A stretch of 64,000 bases of DNA from Aulostomus chinensis. Its lineage: Eukaryota > Chordata > Actinopteri > Syngnathiformes > Aulostomidae. The notes beneath the pieces were generated by a model that saw only the letters and a list, made by a program, of their open reading frames with translations, was not told the DNA's origin and made no database searches. The position numbers and the translations under genes were made by a program. How positions within the stretch are numbered: position 1 is the first letter of the stretch; each line of letters begins with the position of its first letter. This document shows, one piece after another, positions 1-11,094 of the stretch. The stretch lies in the NCBI GenBank assembly GCA_037954235.1, contig JBBMOA010000014.1, forward strand, positions 18,106,273 through 18,170,272, read 5' to 3'.

Positions 1-2015
1 TTCCATATTTCACAGGGGTGAAAGCCAGTATCATGATATAAATCACTCCAGAGGATCACATTGTCTGCACTGAAGCACTGTTTTCCTAATGATGTCACTC
101 CAGATGTGGGCTTAGGGAACGATGGGGTGAGACTGGGTGTGGCTCTGCCTCGTGAGCAGAAAACTCTGATTAGTTCCTCCTCGCCTTTGCACTGATGAAA
201 GGCTTTCTATCACAGAGGCTTGACATAGCTTCGCAGAAGAAAAAATAAAGCATTTGAAAAACAAAGCTTTGGATAAGCTCAGTTTCACTCATACTTTTAC
301 TCCCTTTGAACAGTGTTTGTATTAAAAGCATCACCAACCCAGGTTCAAGTCTCAGTCTGAGAGGACAGGAACTCCATAGTTTGGATAATTACTAAGTGCA
401 TTCCAACTCACATTAAATATCTGTTGTATTTGCACTCAAGACATCCAAACACACCAAAACACATTTAAATCAGTGGGTCTGAATGTCACTCTTAGAACAC
501 TTTGGATCCAATGCATAACTTATAGGTTTGTTATAGGTTTATTATGTAAATCCCAGTGTGGTCTTGAAACTGGATCAACTGGTGAAAGAGCTGCTCTCAT
601 CCGTGTCTGGGCTCTTCACACTGATTTGGAGCTCATCAGTCAGGGTGACTCCAGGTGTCAGACACTAGATTTATACTCCAGAACATGATTACTCCAGATG
701 AAGAGAGGGAGTGAGGGTGTGTGTGTGTGTGTTCGTGTGTGTGTGTGCACATTCACTCCCCTCAACCATAAACACACCATCTTCCCCAGCCATGATAGCC
801 ATGGGAAACCAAATCAGCACCTGTCATTCAAAGAGGAACCAGCTTTATGTCCTGAGATTGCAAACAGGAGCTAGCGTGATGGGTATATATGATGCCCTTC
901 TATAATTAGCAACGGTGGCGACTGATTTCATGACACTTCTCTGGCAGCTGATTTTCTAGGCTTCTTGTAATGACTCTTTTTGCTCTTAACCCCTTTACTG
1001 CAGCCTCACTGAGATCAGTTGAGAGGGACTGACTAGCAGGCATTTTGTTCTTGTAAATCTCAAGCTCTGGGTGTGAGATTCTGATGACCCCTGTGCCCCC
1101 ATCAAGACTCCTGCACATGTTGTGCCGGAAGCATCGTCTGTCTAATATCGTCTTCTCTGTGTAAGCAGATCTGGGGGACAGGAAACTGGGGGGGGGGGGG
1201 GGGGGGGTATATTTAGGCTTGATTATCACCTCCTTCGTTCTCACTGACCTGTTTTGACTGTGAGAAAAGAAGCAGCAGCCCCCCTTAGACAGATTGGAGC
1301 AGAGCAGGGCCCCTTCTGTAATATTAAGAAGGGGTTTGAATTAAAGCAGGAAAGCTGCGTGTGAAGGCAAACTTCTGTTCTGACAACAAGACATTAGTGT
1401 ATCAGATTAAGTGAGTTTCAGATCTTGCTGTTAAGCGCCAGAGCACGCCAGGTCATCATGATGAGAAAAAGCCACGAGTTGCTTAATTTAACAGAGAGCT
1501 ACTGAGTAGATAGAAGGTTTCCAAGTACTTAACCACCATCATGTGTGAACCCGAGGTCATATGTCAACATCGGGCCAGATAATGTATGCATAGTTTCCAA
1601 AGCTACCAGTTCCAAATCAGGTTCCACACAGGATTGTTTCCTAAGAAAGTTGTTTTACATGAAGTTAAAAGCAACCCTGTGTAGCCACTGATATAAATGT
1701 TATACTGTAAGCACTGTGTGTTAGAACCAATTCACTGAGAGCGACCAGGTTGTCATCTGAACCAGTAAAACAAAAGCTGTAATGTCATCCCTAGTATATT
1801 CCGCTATGGACAGAAGGTTTACCCCGAATAAGTTCCTTAGTTCTGTGAGAAATGATGATAATGCGGTGTGTTCTCAAACAGAAGGTCCACATATGACCAG
1901 GTGTGAGAGGTGAGCAACTTCAGATGAGGGGGTCCTTGATGAGGAGCTGAAGGAGGTGGGGGAACAGGAGATGAAGGAAAGGTGTGAGAAATAGGGGGAA
2001 TACTGCACTGTGAAT

Positions 2016-2081
<66 letters not shown>

Positions 2082-3220
2082 ACATTGTGACCCATGACTC
2101 TGGCAGGACCAGGTGGACAGGAATATTCCACGGTGTGTGGATGGGATCCTCCCTCGAGCGCCCCTGCCTGCCCACCGTCACCCCACACTAGCAGGCTATT
2201 TATACTGCGCTGTGGGAAAAGATCAGCCCTGGGACTGTCATCTGGATCCTGCAAGGTTTATACTCCTCATCCACACCCACATTCAAAACACCACTATGCC
2301 TTACCAACTCCCTCAGTCACAAACAACTTAAGGACAACATGCAGCGTGCAGCCTTACTGACATATTTGAGCACTGAAGGCTGAAGTTATTTTTTGAGTCA
2401 TCCTAAAACAGGAATCATGTGACACTTTAGATTTGTTATTTTGATTTGTGCAGAGTTGCCAGGATGGAAGCACTGGTGATGCCTTTAAGTAACACTGCAA
2501 AAGGCAACAACAGGTATTTGGAATATTACGATGGGCTTTCTAGTCTGTACACTTATATATGCAGACATAATAGGTACCTGATGCATGTGAAACTCTCCTT
2601 TCTCTGACCAGGGTAAACATTCCTCAGTTCACAAAATCTGTGCTCCTGAGAATAATATAATTTTACTGTCAACAGAAATTCATAGTTACAGGCTAAATGA
2701 AGGCGTAGATAGTAAAAGACACTGCATGCCGCGCTAAGGGGAGGAAGCTTAACTCCGTTTTTTTCTCATAAGAGTAATTATAACTGCACTGTCACTACCA
2801 CAGATTAGACCACATGACTTTAACCGAAATCCCAAACTACACCATATTTGACAAAAACAAGCATAGAGGAACAAAGGGGAAAAAAGAGGATTATGTTGTG
2901 ATGATGGGAGTCAATGGGACTGATTTAGATTTTAGATTAAGCCAGTTTGAAAAAAGATGATGATAATCATAATTGTATAAATTATATTATATTGAAAATA
3001 ATATTTGTGATAGAGGTTGTTGTTTTTTTTGGCGGGGGGGGGGGTCTTGTTTATCCATTCCCTGTTTATCAGTATTCTGCTGCAGATAATAGAGTTTAGA
3101 AAGGCCTCTGCTGTTGGAGAATAGTCAGTCCTGCCCATCCAACATTGCTGTTAACGCTTTTATTCTAAAATGCTGTCACCCACTTCTTCCATCAGGGCCT
3201 GGATCCAGCAATGCTGAACA
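1..3220. other. Intergenic sequence, no gene seen
   Basis: I see no exon with family similarity and plausible splice sites here. The stretch holds a TG-rich microsatellite near 715-748, a G-run at about 1189-1207, and a long (TG)n at 2021-2078. The 2090-2260 part is less repetitive and contains the palindrome GGAATATTCC at 2120-2129 and CTATTTATAC at 2196-2205, which could be regulatory, but no transcript can be supported. Confidence 0.6.
2021..2078. repeat. (TG)29 microsatellite
   Basis: An uninterrupted TG dinucleotide run. Open frames crossing it on the minus strand encode only Thr-His repeats and are not genes. Confidence 0.97.
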
Positions 3221-3960
3221 TCAAGTCAAGTCAAGTCAGTTTTATTTGTCTATCACCAAATCACAACTAAAGTTATTTCATGACACTTTACAAATAGAGC
3301 AGGTCTAGTACCACACTCCCTCAATTGATTCTCACTAAACAGTTCTCAATGAGCAAGCACATCTTCTGGCAGCAGCATCAAAAACCTTTTTAACAGGCAG
3401 GAACTTCGAGCAGATCCAGGCTCAGTGAGTTGTCTGCTTTGACCGGTTGGGGGGAAAGAGAGCAAGAAAATGGGGGCAGAGACAAAGACAGATAAGGGAA
3501 AGGGACAGAGCTAGAAAAGGAAAAAGAGGGACAGAGACAAAGAGAAAGGAGGGGGAGAGTTACAGACAGACGGCGACGTGAACAAGATGTAAGGAAAGAG
3601 CAGAGCGGGGAGAAAGAAAGACAGAGGGAAGAGGAACAACAACTGCAGCAATAGTAGTAAACTAGCAACCAATAATAACATCTTCCAGTTACTTAAGCTA
3701 TCAACTTCAGCATAATACAATACAAAAAAAGTGCTGATGTTAATTTTTAGTACAGTACTGAGAATACTAATATGAATACTACGAGTACTAATACAAATAG
3801 TAATACTAAGTGTGGCAGCTTGAGCCTCTTCAGGTCTGTGGCCTCCTCCAGCATCAGGGAAGTGGGGAAGCATAAATTCTCTGGTGAAGAAGTCCAGTCA
3901 GTAACAAGTAAGAGTACAGGAGGACAGAGAGGAGGAGAGAGAAGCTCAGTGTGTCATGGG
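3221..3960 (-). mobile_element. 3' end of an L2-type LINE, reversed
   Basis: The left edge is the reversed tail (repeated AAGTC units, then TTTTATTTGT). It is followed by the reversed forms of the 'GACCTGCTC' and 'AACCGGTC' blocks and a long purine-rich stretch (3450-3620). The same blocks occur in forward orientation at 24690-25033, where they follow reverse-transcriptase code, so this is the 3' untranslated end of the same family. The right boundary, near 3960, is approximate. A 5'-truncated insertion is the usual product of target-primed reverse transcription. Confidence 0.75.
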
Positions 3961-6900
3961 AGATCCCATGGGAGAAAGTGAAGCTAATCTGTAACAGTCC
4001 ATGACGTTTACCAAACAGGCAGCATGAGAACAAAGGCCACTAAAAATAGAACCCAACTGATAAAGTATTTTTGGGGCCAATGAAGCTATAAGGGAATATG
4101 ACCTTTCTAATATATATTGGCCACGATATGTTAGATTTATTTATTGATTGATTGATTTTGCTCTCAATTGTCCCTAAAATGTGGTTATCAAACATTGTGG
4201 ACAAAGGCATGTAATGGACATAGGATGATTTACATTTTAATGGAAATATTTTTCATCCAAAGTGATGAACATCAGCGTACTGGAAAGTAACATCAGTGAA
4301 TACGTAGAACAAAGTTTTGTTGCTCACTGAGATGGAACTTTGTCTTTGGCTCACTGTATACAAGAAACAACACTAAAACAAAACAAAAAATACAAAATAC
4401 AGACAATGATAAGGGATACATACTGAAAGTGTTTACAGTGCTTGGAATAAACTTAATTTGAAATACATTTGTATTTGTCAGGGTGACAAAATGGCACCTG
4501 TCAGAGGCAAACTGATGCTGGATTGTTTTAGGGCTGATTCTAGTACCAATAGTGACAAAAAAAAAAATCTCAGTTTGATCTGCCAATGTTCTTTTTGCAA
4601 TGACCTGTCAAATTTAGTGATCGAAAAGCAGGATATCATACAGTTTCAAAATATAATTTATTGTCAAAAATTATATCGGTGCATTTAATTTAAATTTAAT
4701 AGGTGTAAATGACCCTAAAGCATGTTTGGGTTTAACTCACACGCTGAAAGCTCTAAGTGAGTGTGGTTGTCATATCTTGAGGGGGTTAATTGTATCATAA
4801 ATTCACAAGCTGCTAAAAGACAGGCATGGCTGGAATTTACACTTCAGCCCTCACTTTCTCACAGGCACAGCTTGATATTGTGTGAGCGTTCATGCTGATA
4901 AGAAACTATTAATAAACCAACAGTGTTATCAATTAGTAAAAATGGAGGGATGAATGAGACACACTGGGGAATGACACAGAAAAGAAATGCATGTTTGAAG
5001 TTCTTTTAGGACACGATAATGTAAGTGTTTGCCTTAACAAAGAATGCAAGAGTGTGTTTTGGCCTGTGAGGCATCTCTTCCAGAGCAGCATGTATTCATG
5101 TAGGTGTGTGAATGTCACTCTCTCCTTCTCTCACACTCTCCTCCATATCTTCTTATTGTTTATGGCATAGTCTCACACACCTACAGAGACATGGGTAAAT
5201 ACATGGTACTGGGAAAATGACATGGTTTTTATTGCAGAGTTAAAGGTCCACTCTTTTTTTAAATAGACTGATGCAGAATTATGACGCCAAGGTGTGATGG
5301 GTCATCAGTGATTTGTGATGAGGTGATAAAGAATGAGCAGAGTCCAGCATAGATCCACACTGACCCCCCCTGTGAGAAGTTCCCCGTTCCCAGGACCCGG
5401 TGTGTACGTTTGGGGGCAATAACTCACCAGGTCCCTTTACTTCCTCTTTCAACCCTCTGCATTTTATGACCTTCTGCCATACAGCTGCTGTCCACGCAGC
5501 TTCTCTTTGCTCTGATTGGAAGAGGTTGAGGGAAGAGAGAGAACAGGGAGAGATGGGGAAGCAGCCAGAATGAGGTGGGATGCTGATTTGATATGGAGCA
5601 CATTTTTAAGGAAACTGTTTTAATTCTTACTAGATGCACTTCAATGTTAAGTCATTTATATCATAATCAGGTAACACTGAGAACTTATTTTCATTATTAC
5701 CTCCCCCAAGGAAATCTTGATGTCTTCAGTGGATTTGTGTGTCTGCTAGCAGGATTACACAAAATCTGTAAAACAGATTATCACCAAACACACTGTCATG
5801 GAGAAAAATAGGCCAAGGCAGAAACGTTCAAGTTTGGGGCTGATTGATCACAGCACCACCTGGTGGTAACAGGAAATAACTTTTTTTTTTAAATTATTAT
5901 TACTTTTTAACTTTCCAATACTCCTCCAAGTTGGTCAAATAGTTTAATTCCAAATTTGGTTAGAAACACCTTAACAACTTATTGATGCGTTATTGTGAAG
6001 AGGATAGTTTTCATATTTGGACTCACATGGTCAGATCTTGTCCAAACTTCACACATTTATTGAGAGTCCCTAACTGAAGACATCTACAAACTAAATTTAA
6101 CTCATAGTGCGACTAAGAGATCATCAAAAGCAAGCCCGATGTAGCAAACCTTTGATTTACAGTAACATTACACTGTGTTCCCCTCATTGTGATGGACTGC
6201 GACATCATAGTAAGCTTGTGTTCTCTCGGGCGACTCAGTGGATGCAGGAAGGGATATTTACACCACATCACGAGCAAAAACCAAGTATTATTTAATCTCT
6301 TTCCCACTGTCCATAACAGCCACACACTTCGACATGGCCCTCTCATCGCTAATTGAAGCTTTATTTGGGGTCAAAGCACAAGTTTTTTGTCACTGGTAGA
6401 TGTACTTCCTCTCTGAATACTTTCTACTTTCCTTTAGACAGGGTAAAAAACAAGTGGCCAAGAGGCAAGAGGTCAAGACAACAGTTTATGTTATTCATAC
6501 AAATTTAAAATCTAAAATTTACATTTGAAGCAACCGTTCATCTAACTTTTGACCAGGGGTGCTTTTTTATTTTATTTTGTCACTTCCTGTCAGAGACTAA
6601 GATTGAGAGGAGGGTGAGTGTGTCTGCTGTCTGACCTCCCATCATGAGATCATATCTGTGAGGTTCAGGGTTTGCGATTGCTGAATGTGCAACTGACCAC
6701 ATGTGGTTGAGAAAGGGTTAAAGGCTCATGTGATGAGAGTCTGCCAGAAAGATGAGTGAAACTCTCAGACTGGCTTTGTGTGAACTAGCATGCTCGACCG
6801 TCTCAGTGACTTTTAGGACAAGTGTCTGATGGTCATTGTCAAGGTTATGTTGTTTTAGTGTCCTGTTTCTTTAAGATCGCACAAGACACGTGAAAAAGTT

Positions 6901-7253
6901 GGTGGACGCTCTTGAGGTTGTCCCTGACAGGAAATGTAATCAAGATAGGGTAATATGAGTTGTCAGAAGTTCACACAACGAAGCTTCTGAAAACTGATAA
7001 ACATACGTAGAAGGTGCTGTGCAGTTTTGTCTTGCTTTGTGTGTGTGTGTGTGTGTGTGTTTATAAAATCAGACTGTGTGTTTAGTACATGCGCTGTGTT
7101 CCTGACCCCTGATCACACCAAGTATTTTAATCCAATCAGCTTCGTTTTCACATGACTGTCACACTCGCCGCTGCCATGGTAACCTGCAGAGGAAGGAGAG
7201 AACGTACTAGAGTAAGAGAGGGGTACGTTGTCCTCGCTTTAATCACTGTGACA

Positions 7254-7292
<39 letters not shown>

Positions 7293-7380
7293 GCACACAC
7301 AAACACCTCGGTAGTACTCAACTTCCCAAGAGACTTCATATTGTTATGACTTCAAAAAAGATATACAGCCCACACATACA

Positions 7381-7467
<87 letters not shown>

Positions 7468-7661
7468 GCTGCTCTTTTATGTAATCAGAAGCATTGCTGG
7501 TGGCTGAAGGTGTCCATACTAAGACTCATGGTAAACTTTCCTGCTGTAATTTTCGTATGCACCTAGAACATTATTTGAATCATTAGTTTTAGCTCATGAA
7601 AGTTATTGATTTTACCTAATGAACATTATTTAAGACCTTTTAATAATGACATCAAAACACA
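3961..7661. other. Intergenic sequence, no gene seen
   Basis: AT-rich non-coding sequence. 5730-5790 contains a block (core GCAGGATTACACAAAA) that resembles a block at 52100-52150 and is probably an old dispersed repeat. (TG)n lies at 7039-7060, a CA-rich run at 7259-7300 and (TG)41 at 7383-7464. The open frames are short, lack family similarity and lack paired splice sites. Confidence 0.55.
7383..7464. repeat. (TG)41 microsatellite
   Basis: A pure TG run of 82 bases, among the longest in the window. A CA-rich run lies 80 bp upstream at 7259-7300, so the two runs are in opposite dinucleotide phase on the same strand. Confidence 0.97.
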
Positions 7662-9060
7662 TACACTATCAGTCAAAACTGTGAGCACACCTTCTCATTT
7701 AATGGTTTCTCTTTTATTTTCATGACTATTTACATTGTAGATTCTCACTGAAGGCATCAAAACTATGAATGGACACATATGGAATTATGTAGTTAAGTGT
7801 GAAATAACTCAAAAGATGTTTTAAATTTTAGACTCTTCAAAATAGCCACCCTTCACTTTGATGACTGCATTGCACACTCTTGGCATTCTCTCTGTGAGCT
7901 TCATGAGGTCGTCACCTGAAATGGTTTTTTAACGGTCATGAAGGAGTCCCAAGAGATGCTGAGCACTTGTTGGCACTTTTGCCTGCAGTCCATCTCATCT
8001 CCAACCACCTGGATTGGGTTTAGGTCAGGTGACTGTGGAGGCCAGGTCATCTGGCGCAGCATCACTCTGCTTCTTGGTCAGTTAGCCCTTACACAGCCTG
8101 GAGGTGTGTTTGGGGTCATTATCCTGTTGAAAAATTAATGATGGTCCAACTAAACGCAAACCAGATGGGATGGGATGGGATGTCGCTGCAGGATGCTGAG
8201 GTAGCCATGCTGGTTCAGCCATTAATTTTGACTAAATCCCCAACAGTGTCACCTTCAAAGCAGCCCAACTCCATCACACCTCTTCCTCCATGCATGTAGA
8301 GATCATCCGTTCACCTTTTCTGTGTCGCACAAAGACACGGTGGGTGGAACCAAAGATCTCAAATTTGGACTCATTAGACCAAAGCCCAGATTTCCACTGG
8401 TCTAATGTCCATTCCTTGTGTTTCTTGGCCCAAACGAATCTCTTCTGCTTGTTGCTTTTCCTCAGCAGTGGTTTCTTAGCAGCTGTTTGACCATAAAGGC
8501 CTGATTTGTGCAGTCTCCTCTGAACAGTTGATGTAGAGATTTGTCAGCTACTAGAACTGTGTGTGTCATTTATCTGGGCTCTAATCTGAGGTGCTGTTAA
8601 CTTGTGATTTCTGAGGCTGGTGACTCGGATGAACTTCTCCTCAGCAGCAGAGGAGACTCTTGGTCTTCCTTTCCTGGGGCGGTCCTCTGCTATTTGGGAC
8701 ACTTTCAAAGTTTTTGCAATTTTCCAGACTGACTGACCTTCAGTTCTTCAAGTAATGATGGACTGTCATTTCTCATTACTTAGCTGATTGGTTCTTGCCA
8801 CAATATGAAGTCTAACAGTTGTCAAATAGGGCTGTCGGCTGTGTACCAACCTGACTTCTGCACAACAAAACTGAACCTTCCCCATTAAGAAAGCAAGAAA
8901 TTCCACAAATTAACCCTGACAAGGCAAACCTGGGAAGTGAAAACAATTTCAGGTGACGACATCATGAAAGTCATTGAGAGAAGGCCAAAGGTTTGCACCA
9001 TTGTCAGCAAAGCAAAGGGTGGCTACTATGAGGAATCTAAAATATGAAACATAAGTGTCA
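7662..9060 (-). mobile_element. Dead Tc1-like DNA transposon with long inverted repeats
   Basis: The left end starts with a Tc1-type terminal inverted repeat (TACACTATCAGTCAAAACTG at 7662). A degenerate transposase reads on the minus strand from about 8885 down to a stop at 7821-7823. Recognisable blocks in order are a helix-turn-helix-like part (near 8700), WSNESKFEIFG (near 8360), FQQDNDPKHTSR (near 8110), a PNPIQ block (near 8010), and a C-terminal KGGYFEESKI. The family needs a D,D,E catalytic triad; here the first D is N (WSN) and the E is Q (NPIQ), and stops and frameshifts interrupt the frame, so it cannot be active. The C-terminal coding block recurs in opposite orientation at 8944-9047, showing that the inverted repeats extend into coding sequence. 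The outer right repeat is missing, so the copy is truncated. Confidence 0.9.
7821..8885 (-). pseudogene. Tc1-like transposase pseudogene
   Basis: Remnant of a Tc1/mariner transposase (IS630-Tc1 superfamily), which would cut and paste its own element at TA sites. Similarity to the family is visible in three frames of the minus strand, with at least two frameshifts and several stops. The Q-D-N-D-P-K-H motif around the second catalytic aspartate is intact. The first aspartate is replaced by asparagine and the final glutamate by glutamine. No functional protein can be made. Confidence 0.88.
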
Positions 9061-10234
9061 TGTTATCCCATAAAGTTGAAAATTTCTTGTACAATAAAAT
9101 AATTATAGATGATAAGTTAAGTATGAGAGCAGTGCCTGATCGTGAAAAAAAATGCTTACTTGAAGGTAATTACGTTTTAAAATGTATATACTGATGGTAG
9201 CCTGTTGAATATGGGAAGTTAAAACTTGCATACCAGCCAGGACTTATATAAATGCAAATATTACATACTTTATATGTTGTTTCAACTGAAGACAGGACAC
9301 AGAAAGATGCACAGCATCACACACAACAACACAAAACAACAAAAAGACAATAAATGAAGTCTGGCCCCCCAAAAGAGTATCTCTTACGTCATGAAGTATG
9401 TTACAGTAAAATGCAACACAGACACCTTTCCTCACAAGTGTGCCAGACTCATAAATACCCACTTCCACCTTGAGGTCAAAAGGTAAGCCTGAGCACTGCG
9501 GTTGATGTTTTGGCACGCTATCCTCTACTGCTTCTCTTTTTTTTTCTCGCTCGACATTTCCTGTTCTACCTCAAATGCCGCACTTCTGTGAGCCTATAGG
9601 GTTGATTGGTGCATTTACTGTCATGTGCTGAAAGTCTCTGCAAGTGCTGCCCTGGTCTGTATTTGTACTCTTCCTCTCATCCTGAGGGCTGCAGCCTATG
9701 TTTTTCCATCTTTTAAAGGTAACCTATTATTTTGAGCTCTGTGAACTGTCAGGAGGCCGCAGTCAGAAGCAGAAGTTAGGAGGTTATTTTGAGCCTTTGG
9801 TTTCAGCTACAGCAGGCCACACGTGGGTAAAATACTCCACCTGCTGGTCACGAGTGAGGATAACAAGCACAGACACTTGGCGTAGCCCTGATGAGTGAAA
9901 CTACAGGAGCAACATACTTGAGCCATGAGTTTTCATAACTGGCTTCCTCTAAGAGCTTTTACCCACTCATTTTTCTAACACTGTTTTTTGTTGTATTTTT
10001 GTTATTATGTATCATGTATGGAATATACATTTTGGATATTTAATATTAAATAATGCAAAAAAAACCAAAAAAGATCTAAAAGGTTAAACATGACAAATTA
10101 TATTGGTGAAAGAATTATGTTTAATTACAGGTTTTGGCTCTGGATGATGACCTAAACAATAGTGAGCATTCAAGCCAAGCTTTATCAAAGAGTGTTGATC
10201 ATGGTTCACCTCAAGGCCCTCTGACAAAAAGGAA
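9061..10234. other. Intergenic sequence downstream of sec22b
   Basis: No gene or well-defined repeat recognised. The stretch is AT-rich towards 10000-10100. It separates the Tc1 relic from the inferred sec22b cleavage site. Confidence 0.5.
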
Positions 10235-11094
10235 GCGTGTGTCGTGCAAATGATTTTATTTTTAGATAGCAGACAGAACAGAAAAAGAGAGTCCTCACAG
10301 TGACTGCCTAGCAACACCTGCAACTCTCGTGCTAACTATCGTCTACACTTGTGTAAACTTTATAGAAAATGAAAGTACCCAACCAGACAGCAACTACTTT
10401 GTAATATGCCTGGGGACAGGAAGGTGCTGGTCCATGTAGTGTGAGGGAGCATACAGACATACACGCAGTTCAGGACATCCCATGATGGCGGGAAAAAAAC
10501 AAAACAAAACAAAACTGCAAATCACAAGCGTATGCGAGGCTTCCACACAGAACCTTAAAAAAAAAAAAAAAAAAAAACGACATTGATCGTTGATGAAAAT
10601 ATTCAACAGGCTAAAGATTAATGTCATGTTTTCCCAAACATCTGCATCCATCATTAAGCCAGAACTACTAAGATTATAAAGTTAATGAACCAGTATCATG
10701 GGAACCAGTATCATCAGGATAAATTAAATATGTTTTCCCTGTATTGTTGGACAGTACATGAGATAAAATCACATGGGCCCGTAGCCGTACAGGTTTAGAA
10801 AATGACAGAACAGTCAAATCTTTCACGTGGATCTCCAAAAACAAACCCCACGCACTCACTCATTTCCTCTAAACACCAGGGGAACTACGAGTGCAGTACT
10901 ATAATTGCTAATCATGAAACTATGTATTATGACATCATTTATATTCAGATCACACAACAAAATGGGCGGCAGTATGGTCTGAAAAGTCTTATTAAAGGCA
11001 GGGATCCTGTTACAACTTCTCGAGGTGCCTGGTGAAAACTTCTCTTGGTGCCTGCAGACGTCGAGACATTCGGCACTTCCTTCATCCTCCTCCC
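10235..11094 (-). other. sec22b: sec22b 3' UTR (inferred extent)
   Basis: Follows the TGA stop at 11095-11097 on the minus strand. The first AATAAA downstream is at 10255-10260, giving an inferred 3' UTR of about 860 bases. It contains a long homopolymer (A-run on the plus strand near 10557-10577). The end point is inferred, not observed. Confidence 0.55.
10255..10260 (-). terminator. sec22b: Candidate sec22b polyadenylation signal AATAAA
   Basis: Canonical hexamer on the minus strand (TTTATT on plus), the first one after the sec22b stop codon. Cleavage would fall near 10235. Confidence 0.5.

Noticed and set aside
1837..2254. Two overlapping minus-strand frames of 114 and 126 codons
   Set aside because: Both run through the TG microsatellite and encode Thr-His repeats; no family similarity on either side.
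7381..7470. CRISPR-like or satellite array
   Set aside because: It is a pure dinucleotide microsatellite with no spacers; no direct-repeat array with unique spacers exists in the window.
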